DNA of 64,000 nucleotides from assembly GCF_009827435.1 (NCBI RefSeq), contig NZ_WTYM01000058.1:62001-126000 (forward strand), given 5' to 3'. A program made the translations under genes and the position numbers. Every line of letters starts with the position of its first letter. The first letter of the stretch is position 1. Origin of the DNA: Croceibacterium salegens (GTDB lineage: Bacteria > Pseudomonadota > Alphaproteobacteria > Sphingomonadales > Sphingomonadaceae). Shown here piece after piece: positions 27,211 through 33,249 of this stretch. The notes below the pieces were generated by a model. It did not search any database, was not told where the DNA came from, and saw only the letters and a list, made by a program, of their open reading frames with translations.

Positions 27211-27257
27211 CCATTGTAAGGTAAATTACCGTAACCGGTCTGTAACAGGCCGTTACA
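27211..27257 (-). promoter_or_regulatory. Repeated GTAA/GTTAC sites upstream of the receptor gene
   Basis: Upstream of the receptor start are the palindromes GGTAAATTACC (27220-27230) and TGTAAC-N5-GTTACA (27241-27257). Read on the minus strand there is also a direct repeat TGTTACA-N4-GGTTACG with an 11-bp period, the spacing used by OmpR-family response regulators. I see no Fur-type GATAATGATAATC palindrome. The cognate regulator is not in the window. The rest of the 27,258-27,430 interval shows nothing I can name. Confidence 0.45.
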
Positions 27258-27443
27258 TCGCTTTCATGACTCCTCTCCCGGCGGGTTATGATGACGACCG
27301 GGTGCCTCAGCTGCTTCACGAGGACTAACGTAATTGGGACATCTGCAAACGTCTGCTTTCCTCCCAGTTAAAGACGTTAAGCCTAGCTGACGTGAGCGAC
27401 CGCAATAGAGGCGCGTCGCCGCTATCATTACACGAGAGAGGAG

Positions 27444-27492
27444 GGAGCTTTGCTCTTCCTGAGCCGGGGCATGTCCGTCCCGGCGATCAGGA
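27444..27492 (+). promoter_or_regulatory. Leader hairpins of ardC hiding the ribosome-binding site
   Basis: A small hairpin GAGC-TTT-GCTC (27445-27455) is followed by TCCTGA (27457-27462), GCCGGG (27463-27468), a 10-base loop, CCCGGC (27479-27484) and TCAGGA (27487-27492), which is the ribosome-binding site. The two stems stack with only a 2-base bulge, giving a nearly continuous 12-bp helix. The layout matches the leader at 16,918 although the stem bases differ, and both loops contain TGTCC. Confidence 0.55.
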
Positions 27493-27500
27493 GAACTCCC

Positions 27501-28430
27501 ATGACCAGATCCCGCCGCACTGCTTCAACTTCGCCTGCCCAGCGCATCACCGCTGCCATCATCGAAAAGCTCGAGCAAGGCACCAAGCCCTGGGTCAAGC
27601 CGTGGCGCGGTGTGCCGGTTTCACGGCCCCTGCGCTCCTGCGGAACGCCCTATCGCGGCATGAACACCTTCTGGCTTTGGATGGTGGCCGATGGCTGTGG
27701 CTACGCCTCTCCTTACTGGATGACCTATCGTCAGTGTCAGGCGTTCGGGGGGCAGGTCCGCAAAGGCGAAAAATCGACCATCGCGATCTTCTACAAGAGC
27801 TACACCAAGGAGGTCGAGAACGCCCAAGGCGAAGCTGACACCGAGAACCGGCGCGTGCTCAAGGCCTATGCCGTGTTCAACGCTGACCAGTGCGATGGCC
27901 TCCCTGAATTTTACCATCCCAAGCCGCTGGTTGCCGCACTTGAGCCCGAAGGACGCGAAGACCGGCTCGATGCCTTCTTTGCCCATATTGGCGCAGACCT
28001 TCGCCACCATGGCGCGCAGGCCTATTACGAGCCGCTGCGAGACCGGGTCACCATGCCGCCAGCTGAACTCTTCGAAGCCTATGACCACTATTACGCGACA
28101 CTCGCACACGAGCTGTCGCACTGGACCGGGCATTCTTCGCGGCTCGACCGCGATCTCAAGAACCGCTTCGGAAGCGACGCTTATGCCGCCGAAGAACTGA
28201 TCGCCGAACTGTCCTCAGCCATTCTTGGGGCAGAACTGGGTCTTCCGGTCACCCACCTCGACCATCACGCCAGCTACATCGCGTCCTGGCTCAAGATCCT
28301 CAAATCGGACGAGCGCGCGATCCTGACCGCTGCGGCCAAGGCCGAGAAAGCGGCCAGCCTGTTGCTCGAACTTGGGGGTCACCAATCCTGCGAAAGCGAG
28401 CCCGACATCGATCTCGCTGATGCAGCTTGA
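27501..28430 (+). CDS. ardC: ArdC-like antirestriction protein
   Basis: A 309-residue protein with the ArdC N-terminal ssDNA-binding domain (SPAQRITAAIIEKLEQGTKPWVKPW; YRGMNTFWL; GGQVRKGEKSTIAIFYK) and a C-terminal zincin-type metallopeptidase domain with HELSH (residues about 202-206) and GSDAYAAEELIAEL carrying the third ligand Glu. ArdC of IncW plasmids protects transferred DNA from restriction in the recipient. The ATG at 27501 follows AGGAG. It is followed after 11 bp by a small conserved gene. Confidence 0.92.
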   Translation: MTRSRRTASTSPAQRITAAIIEKLEQGTKPWVKPWRGVPVSRPLRSCGTPYRGMNTFWLWMVADGCGYASPYWMTYRQCQAFGGQVRKGEKSTIAIFYKSYTKEVENAQGEADTENRRVLKAYAVFNADQCDGLPEFYHPKPLVAALEPEGREDRLDAFFAHIGADLRHHGAQAYYEPLRDRVTMPPAELFEAYDHYYATLAHELSHWTGHSSRLDRDLKNRFGSDAYAAEELIAELSSAILGAELGLPVTHLDHHASYIASWLKILKSDERAILTAAAKAEKAASLLLELGGHQSCESEPDIDLADAA

Positions 28431-28441
28431 GGAGCAGTGAG

Positions 28442-28882
28442 ATGGGACGTCCTGTCAGTTATCCGATCGGCTCCGTAGTAGCCTTTCGCCTGCTTGATAA
28501 CGGCGAAGACGACGATGTCGACTGGGCCTACGAATGCCTCGTCGACGAGGTCATCGTTACTGCGAAGGCGGCCTTTCCTTCCTTCGAGCGCTTCGAAGGA
28601 TGGCGCGGCCGCGAAGATCGTATCCTCCTGCGCAACGCCTTCGCCGATTGCGGCATATCGACCTACTGCGGCCTTGCCGCGATCTGGCTCGCCGAACGCG
28701 ACGATGCGCGGTACTGGGAGGCCGACTTCTACAACCCACGAACGGCGAGGGCGCGGCACTGGCTCGGCCAGGTGTCGGGACGGTTCATCGACCTGTTCGG
28801 TGAGCTGCGCCTGGTCGGGCGGTTCTCGAACGGCGAAGCGATCTTCGAGCGCTCCCGATCCGCTTGTGCCACCGGATCCTGA
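28442..28882 (+). CDS. Conserved hypothetical protein downstream of ardC
   Basis: A 146-residue protein, MGRPVSYPIGSVVAFRLLDNGEDDD, with mixed alpha/beta character, an acidic stretch near residue 25, and no signal peptide or membrane segment. I do not recognise a domain. The start at 28442 lies 11 bp after ardC with GAGGAGCAGTGAG before it, so the two are cotranscribed and it may help in antirestriction. Codon usage is like that of the neighbouring element genes, which supports it as real. Confidence 0.7.
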   Translation: MGRPVSYPIGSVVAFRLLDNGEDDDVDWAYECLVDEVIVTAKAAFPSFERFEGWRGREDRILLRNAFADCGISTYCGLAAIWLAERDDARYWEADFYNPRTARARHWLGQVSGRFIDLFGELRLVGRFSNGEAIFERSRSACATGS

Positions 28883-28938
28883 TCCTGCCTCATCCCAGTC
28901 CGCCGGGAGAGGCCTTTGGGCCGGTCAGGTCGACCCGC

Positions 28939-29092
28939 AACCTGCGGCCCGTCGGCCCGTGTTGCCCGCGCCAGCCTAGGGCCGCAGGTTTCCCGCTACG
29001 CGGTGCGTCACGCCCCTTTCCCCGGCCCTGATCGGGCTCCGGCGGACAGGGCCGAGGCAATGGTGCCTCCTCTCCTTGTCCTCGCGATCAGG
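28939..29092 (+). promoter_or_regulatory. Structured leader of the DUF2493 gene
   Basis: The 219-bp gap before the DUF2493 gene contains a perfect 12-bp inverted repeat (AACCTGCGGCCC, 28939-28950; GGGCCGCAGGTT, 28979-28990). Then CCTGATCG (29027-29034) is complementary to CGATCAGG (29085-29092), the ribosome-binding site region, enclosing a hairpin GAGGCA-ATGG-TGCCTC (29054-29069). Again the site of translation start can be hidden. GAGAGGCCTTTGGGCC near 28,910 resembles the first hairpin of the other leaders. Confidence 0.5.
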
Positions 29093-29101
29093 AGACACCC
29101 C

Positions 29102-30040
29102 ATGTACGACAGCTTCATCGACCAGTTGAGCGGCCTCGACCTCTCAGGCCTCAGCATCAGGCCAGCTCCCTTCAACGAAACAGATTTTCCCTGCGAGGAT
29201 GCGATCGAACAGACGCTTGGCGCCGTATGGTCCGACCTCTTCGCGATGTTTTCCGACACGGCCCTGGAAGCCGATGCCGAGGATATTGCCTGGGGCATGG
29301 TCAATCTGTTCCACCGCGCAGCTAGCCGCAAGTCGGCTCAACTTGATAGGGCCAGCGACGAGATCCGGGCCCTCCTCGCATCAGCCGATGGCTCCGAAGT
29401 GCATTCGAGCAATCTCGAAGAGCAGGTCGAACGCGCGCAGGGTGCCGAAGCCAGCATGCTGGCCTTCGAGCAGATGCGTGAGGCGGCGGCAGCACTGTAC
29501 CGCGACGAGACCGGTTCCTCGTGGAAGCCCGTTTCCGGCTCGCGCACGAGCCATTCGCGCCACCTTACCTCGGCTGTGATCGATGCCCGCGACTTCCTCC
29601 GCGCACGCGCCGAGAACCGGCGTCACGCCCTGATCCCGGAAGGAACTCCGGTCGTCTTTGCAGGTGGGCGCCAGAGCTTCGAGAGCGCCGAGGATGCGAA
29701 GCGTTACGCAGACAATATCTGGGCGACGCTGGACAAGGTTCGCGATGCGGTTCCCGATCTCTTCTTGGCCCATGGCGGCGACGGCAAGGGTGCCGATCGT
29801 CTGGCAGCGAGTTGGGCCGAGCGCCGCGAAGTGCAGCAGCTGACTTATTCTCTCGATCGTCGTCTTGGTGCCCGCGCCGGGTTCAAGCGCAACGAGCAAA
29901 TGCTCTCGCTCAATCCGCGATACGTTGTCGCCTTCCCGGGCAATGGCGTAACTGAACGGCTTGTGATCGATGCCAAGGCGCGTCGGATCACCGTGGTCGA
30001 TCGTCGCGGCCCCTTGGGGAGCTCACCAAGGGGCGGCTAA
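29102..30040 (+). CDS. DUF2493 (SLOG-like) domain protein
   Basis: A 312-residue protein whose C-terminal half is a DUF2493 domain, a Rossmann-like relative of the SLOG/YpsA nucleotide-binding fold (PVVFAGGRQSFESAEDAKRYAD; LFLAHGGDGKGADRLAASWA; RNEQMLSLNPRYVVAFPG). The N-terminal half is alpha-helical. Members of this family occur on many ICEs and plasmids beside ardC and parB-like genes; the ligand is unknown. The ATG at 29102 follows AGGAG. A stem GCCCCTTGG/CCAAGGGGC (30009-30034) overlaps its last codons and may end transcription toward the convergent gene. Confidence 0.82.
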   Translation: MYDSFIDQLSGLDLSGLSIRPAPFNETDFPCEDAIEQTLGAVWSDLFAMFSDTALEADAEDIAWGMVNLFHRAASRKSAQLDRASDEIRALLASADGSEVHSSNLEEQVERAQGAEASMLAFEQMREAAAALYRDETGSSWKPVSGSRTSHSRHLTSAVIDARDFLRARAENRRHALIPEGTPVVFAGGRQSFESAEDAKRYADNIWATLDKVRDAVPDLFLAHGGDGKGADRLAASWAERREVQQLTYSLDRRLGARAGFKRNEQMLSLNPRYVVAFPGNGVTERLVIDAKARRITVVDRRGPLGSSPRGG

Positions 30041-30046
30041 CGCTCC

Positions 30047-30259
30047 TTACTTGCCGCGATTGACGTTGTCGCTCTTGGACGGGTCGGGATTGTCGCGGGC
30101 ATATTCCCTGCCGTTGACCTTTACGACATGAGCGCCGGGGTGCTCGCCACGCTTGATTTCGGCGACGATATTTCGGCGTGGCACATTCTTACGCGAACCG
30201 ACATCATAGTGCTCGTTCCGGCCTCCCGGACCGTCGTTCTTTCCCTTGATTTTTGTCAT
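30047..30259 (-). CDS. Small DUF3892-like protein
   Basis: A 70-residue basic protein with GPGGRNEHYDVGSRKNVPRR, IKRGEHPGAHVVKVNGREYAR and a polar tail DNPDPSKSDNVNRGK. This pattern fits the small DUF3892 family found in many bacteria and mobile elements; the function is unknown. It is read against the DUF2493 gene with only 6 bp between the stops. The ATG at 30259 is preceded by AGGAAG, a good ribosome-binding site. Confidence 0.75.
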   Translation of the reverse strand: MTKIKGKNDGPGGRNEHYDVGSRKNVPRRNIVAEIKRGEHPGAHVVKVNGREYARDNPDPSKSDNVNRGK

Positions 30260-30409
30260 CCCAATCTTCCTTCAGCGGCCCACCCTTGAGGGTGTATTCT
30301 TCAAGATGGGTCTCGTTGGAAAAGGATCAATTCCCTGAATTGTTGAAGAGATTGTGTGTTGCTCCTCAAGCACATGTGCATTTGCACGTCGCCGTACTAT
30401 CTTGTGGGA

Positions 30410-30679
30410 ATGCAACTTGACGATCTGCTGCAGCGCTACTTTGCCACCACCGACCTCTCCGGGGTTGCCCCCGATACGTTGTCAGCCGGCATCGAGCACT
30501 GCCGGGTCGATCTCGGCCTCGAGGAGGACCGGGGCAAGCGCTTTGCACTGTGGTCGTTTCTGCACATGTTCGGGTCCGCCCCCGATCTCGATGTGGCGTT
30601 CGAGAACGAGGAAGACCGGGACGCGGCCCGCAACTTCATGGATATCCTGGCAGTATCGGAGGGTGATGGGGCAGGCTGA
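30410..30679 (+). CDS. Conserved small acidic protein
   Basis: An 89-residue protein, MQLDDLLQRYFATTDLSGVAP, mainly alpha-helical and acidic, ending EEDRDAARNFMDILAVSEGDGAG. I know this pattern as a small family restricted to sphingomonads and their mobile elements; it has no assigned function. The start at 30410 is chosen because the conserved part begins there, although a longer in-frame reading begins at 30356. The 267 bp between it and ssb hold the leader hairpins described separately. Confidence 0.72.
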   Translation: MQLDDLLQRYFATTDLSGVAPDTLSAGIEHCRVDLGLEEDRGKRFALWSFLHMFGSAPDLDVAFENEEDRDAARNFMDILAVSEGDGAG

Positions 30680-30844
30680 TTGCAGCAAGGTCTTGGCACC
30701 TTCAGGCCCGCACCCGATACCCATCCGGCTTTCTTCGCGAACAGTCCTGAATCAGGTCAGCTGAGGACGTCAACCCGTTCCTTTCCGGCCGTGTTGGCAG
30801 CTGCGCTGCCTGCCCGCACCGCCCGTCATGAACAGGTTTCCCTT

Positions 30845-30920
30845 GGAGCTTTGCTCCTGCGGTGCAGTCCTCCCATGCCCTGCTTCTTCTGGATGTTCGC
30901 AAGCCGGAGATGGTCTCCGG
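30845..30920 (+). promoter_or_regulatory. Leader hairpins upstream of ssb
   Basis: Two perfect hairpins lie upstream of ssb: GGAGC-TTT-GCTCC (30845-30857) and CCGGAGA-TGG-TCTCCGG (30904-30920). The first repeats the GAGC-TTT-GCTC element of the ardC leader and the AGCCC-TTT-GGGCT of the parB leader. The ribosome-binding site lies beyond both and is not obviously paired. Confidence 0.45.
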
Positions 30921-30946
30921 TTTGAGGAACTGAAGGAACTTTCATC

Positions 30947-31345
30947 ATGACCAATATCGCAATCCTCACCGGCCGCATCGCTCGCGATCCCGATACCCGC
31001 GAGACCAAGGGCGGCACCAACGTCACCGGGATCACCGTCGTCACCGATCGCCCCGCCCGCGACAAGGACGGCAAGACCTACAAGGACGAGAACGGCTACA
31101 CTGCCAAGGAAAGCGAGTTCCACCGGGTGACCTGCTTCAACGGCCTCGCCAAGACCGTCGGCCAGTACTGCTCCAAGGGCCAGCTGGTCAGCGTGCAGGG
31201 CCGCATCCACTACACCCAGTGGGAGGACAAGGACGGGGTCACGCGCTACGGCACCGAGATCCTCGCGGACAAGGTCGACTTCCTCGCCCGCGGCAACGGC
31301 TCGGGTGACGAGAACGACAACACCGACGCTCCCGAGATCGACTGA
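30947..31345 (+). CDS. ssb: Single-stranded DNA-binding protein
   Basis: A 132-residue OB-fold protein of SSB type: MTNIAILTGRIARDPDTRETKGG, FHRVTCFNGLAKTVGQYCSKGQLVSVQGRIHYTQWEDKDG and a short acidic tail ENDNTDAPEID in place of the usual DDDIPF tip. It is shorter than chromosomal SSB (about 165-180 residues), typical of the mobile-element version that coats the incoming single strand after conjugation. The missing canonical C-terminal tip suggests weak or different contacts with host replication proteins. Confidence 0.92.
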   Translation: MTNIAILTGRIARDPDTRETKGGTNVTGITVVTDRPARDKDGKTYKDENGYTAKESEFHRVTCFNGLAKTVGQYCSKGQLVSVQGRIHYTQWEDKDGVTRYGTEILADKVDFLARGNGSGDENDNTDAPEID

Positions 31346-31370
31346 TATCCACCATCATCGATCCGGCCCA

Positions 31371-31403
31371 GAGGGGCGCTGTCCAGAACGGACAGCGCCC
31401 CTC
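31371..31403. terminator. Strong hairpin between convergent genes
   Basis: A perfect 14-bp inverted repeat (GAGGGGCGCTGTCC, 31371-31384; GGACAGCGCCCCTC, 31390-31403) with a 5-base loop sits between ssb and the convergent small gene. No long T run follows on either strand, so termination may be imperfect, but the position suits a shared two-way terminator. Confidence 0.7.
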
Positions 31404-31411
31404 CTACTGTT

Positions 31412-31678
31412 CTAACCGGACGATACCTGTGGTTCGCGAGCGGGAGCAGGGCGGGCTGCTTCCAGCCGCCGCAGGCACTCTTCTTCGCCGAGCTTGCCGA
31501 GCAGTTCACCGGTCTTCCTGATGCCCTTCTTCGAGAAGGTCTCGATACCTGTGCCGAGCAGCATCTGGCCCAGTTCAATTGCAGCCTTCTCTTCCAGTTC
31601 GCGCTGACGCTGGTCGAGTGCTTCCCGGTCGGCTTCCAGTTTCTTCAATGCGGCAATCGCGCTTCGTTGCGATGGCAT
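31412..31678 (-). CDS. Small coiled-coil protein (DUF6437-like)
   Basis: An 88-residue protein with an N-terminal coiled coil (AALKKLEADREALDQRQRELEEKAA) and a conserved C-terminal half (LGQMLLGTGIETFSKKGIRKTGELLGKLGEEECLRRLEA). It resembles a small sphingomonad family I recall as DUF6437, from memory. Function unknown; the coiled coil suggests a DNA-binding or partner role. The ATG is preceded by AAAGGACCCCC. It carries the same upstream 13-mer as the lytic transglycosylase gene. Confidence 0.75.
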   Translation of the reverse strand: MPSQRSAIAALKKLEADREALDQRQRELEEKAAIELGQMLLGTGIETFSKKGIRKTGELLGKLGEEECLRRLEAARPAPAREPQVSSG

Positions 31679-31742
31679 ATGGGGGTCCTTTCATGTTTCC
31701 CCTTGTGGCGGCAGCCCGCACGCACCCTGCCCCGGATCCAGG

Positions 31743-31755
31743 CATGTAGGAAAAC
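31743..31755 (-). promoter_or_regulatory. Shared upstream motif GTTTTCCTACATG (copy 2)
   Basis: This 13-mer, identical to that at 15913-15925, lies 65-77 bp upstream of the small coiled-coil gene on the same strand. The rest of 31,756-31,970 has no gene or other signal that I can support. Confidence 0.4.
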
Positions 31756-31975
31756 GAAATCTGACCTCGCGCCAAGCGGAAAGGTGAGAGGGTCCTGGCT
31801 CACGGAACTCCCATGCTGACGGGAATGCAACCACCGCGTCAAGGACGGCGGGGCCCCACGATTTTGCCTCCCCTTCGCTGGCGCTACGGTCCGACAAAAC
31901 CGTTACCCCCACCGCCGCTGGCGCGGTCGCCCATGCGGGCGATCCTGTGACCCGGCGGCCGCATCCCCGTCCGCC

Positions 31976-32007
31976 AACCTCCTGTCGGCTTCCCGACAAA
32001 ATCAGGA
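31976..32007 (+). promoter_or_regulatory. Leader hairpin hiding the ribosome-binding site of a small gene
   Basis: CCTCCTG (31976-31982) is perfectly complementary to CAGGAGG (32001-32007), the ribosome-binding site. The inner bases TCGG-CTTC-CCGA continue the stem, leaving a 6-base bulge on the 3' side. The helix totals 11 bp and can hide the whole Shine-Dalgarno sequence. The plan is like that at 16,918 and 27,457. Confidence 0.6.
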
Positions 32008-32014
32008 GGATATC

Positions 32015-32236
32015 ATGGCTACACTTGCAACGGTTCAGACCAATTCGAACAGCTACTTCGAGGCACTTGCCACCGCCGAACGGCGGGCACTGCACAGCTT
32101 CTTCGACCAGCACGTTATCGAGGACGATGATCTGGGTTACTTCGCACTCGACGAGGGTGACTACAACGCGCTGCCGGCACACCTGGCACGCCGGGTGGTG
32201 CACACGGTCCACGGGGGACTGCTTGACGAATATTAA
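32015..32236 (+). CDS. Small conserved acidic protein
   Basis: A 73-residue protein, MATLATVQTNSNSYFEALAT, with a helical acidic body (IEDDDLGYFALDEGDYNALPAHLARR). No known domain. It has a perfect Shine-Dalgarno sequence (CAGGAGG, 8 bp before ATG) that is also hidden in a hairpin, and an intrinsic terminator directly after it, so it is a single-gene transcription unit. That strong framing makes a real gene likely despite its size. Confidence 0.7.
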   Translation: MATLATVQTNSNSYFEALATAERRALHSFFDQHVIEDDDLGYFALDEGDYNALPAHLARRVVHTVHGGLLDEY

Positions 32237-32246
32237 AGCGCCGAAG

Positions 32247-32280
32247 AGGGCGGGGCTGATAACGGTTCCCGCCCTTTTCT
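32247..32280 (+). terminator. Intrinsic terminator after the small gene
   Basis: AGGGCGGG (32247-32254) pairs with CCCGCCCT (32268-32275) and is followed by TTTCTTC, 11 bp after the stop codon of the small gene. Confidence 0.75.
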
Positions 32281-32830
32281 TCATGCTCGCCTGCGTTGGA
32301 GACGGTGCGAGATATTGAGCGGGGCTGTGGACGCGCTCTGTCCCGCGCATCTTGCGATGCGCTCCTGAGGGCGCGACCTGATTTGTTTCTGGGCCCCGCA
32401 CGCACTTGCGCACCGGAACCGGGTCGGACCAGCGCGCGCGGCAGGACCGACTTCGCCCCGTTCCTGCCGCTCCACACGTGGTCCTTGGCCGGTCCCTCTC
32501 GCGCAGGTGCGACCTCTTGTTGGGAATGGAGACTGGGACACATCGTTCGTGAATGTGGGCCGGCTCGATGGGTTGCTCACGCTCCCCTGGCAAGGGTGGT
32601 CAATCACCTTTGAGACAGAACGGCCAGGGTCACTGGTCGCCACCCGCGCAATTGGGTACGAGAAGCACACCGGACGCAGCGGGTGCTGCAAATTTCCCGA
32701 TGTTATTCAGGCGGATGCGTGTGATTTCCGCGGATTGGAATTTCTGAGCCAGTACCGCCGTGGTGTCCTTCGGAACCGAGTTGATTTGGCTCAGACACTG
32801 CTAACTTTTTGAAATCGGGTGCGAACTTAT
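32281..32830. other. Gene-free region with inverted repeats, possible oriT
   Basis: About 550 bp without a convincing gene, next to the relaxosome genes. It contains perfect inverted repeats GCGCATC-N4-GATGCGC (32345-32362), CGGCAGGA-N15-TCCTGCCG (32439-32469), GCAGC-GGGT-GCTGC near 32,677 and TGAGCCA-N35-TGGCTCA (32745-32793). Origins of transfer of MobF systems usually lie next to the accessory and relaxase genes and carry such repeats, so this is the best candidate in the window. No nic sequence can be named from sequence alone. Confidence 0.4.
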
Positions 32831-32833
32831 CGC

Positions 32834-32844
32834 TTTCCTACAAG
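32834..32844 (+). promoter_or_regulatory. Shared upstream motif TTTCCTACAAG (copy 3)
   Basis: TTTCCTACAAG on the plus strand lies 76-86 bp upstream of the accessory gene at 32,920. It matches TTTCCTACATG upstream of two other genes of the element except for one base, in the same direction relative to transcription. Confidence 0.35.
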
Positions 32845-32919
32845 CGTGCCACCGACTTAGAGTGATGCTCGCCTTCCGCAGGTCGAACCAGGCTTCTTGA
32901 AGTTAAGGAGCTTGGAAAA

Positions 32920-33249
32920 ATGCAAAGAAATTATCGATTTCAGACATATGTTACCGCGCCTGTCGCGGACTGGATCAGGGCTGAGGCGCAGGATCGCCGG
33001 GTCAGCTGCAGCATCGTCATCAGCGACTGCTTGTTTGATTTCTGGCAGCGCCACATGGATGCGCAACTGCGTCACCCGGCGACCGATCCGGTACGCCAGA
33101 ACGTCTTCATCACCGTCGCGCTTGATGCACTGCTCACGCACCATCCCGATCCCACTTTGCGCGAGCGAACGGTCGCAGCCTACCATCGCAAGCTCGAGCG
33201 TCTCGGGCTTGTTGCACCCCGTCCGGTGGGAGGCGATCATGAAGACTAA
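32920..33249 (+). CDS. Small accessory DNA-binding protein before traD
   Basis: A 109-residue protein, MQRNYRFQTYVTAPVADWIRAEAQDRRVSCSIVISDCLFDFW. A short strand followed by two helices at the N-terminus looks like a ribbon-helix-helix fold, and the C-terminus is basic and helical. Its position, overlapping the start of traD by 11 bp and next to the gene-free region, suits a relaxosome accessory protein (TraY/TrwA-like role). The family was not recognised with certainty, so this role is inferred from context. Confidence 0.65.
   Translation: MQRNYRFQTYVTAPVADWIRAEAQDRRVSCSIVISDCLFDFWQRHMDAQLRHPATDPVRQNVFITVALDALLTHHPDPTLRERTVAAYHRKLERLGLVAPRPVGGDHED

Noticed and set aside
32296-32613. Small plus-strand open frame in the gene-free region
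   Set aside because: No ribosome-binding site, skewed composition, and it spans several inverted repeats; more likely non-coding.
32897-33238. N-terminal extension of traD from an earlier start
   Set aside because: It overlaps the accessory gene in another frame; TraD similarity and its membrane helix begin at MKTNLVNFTRG, with ATG at 33239.
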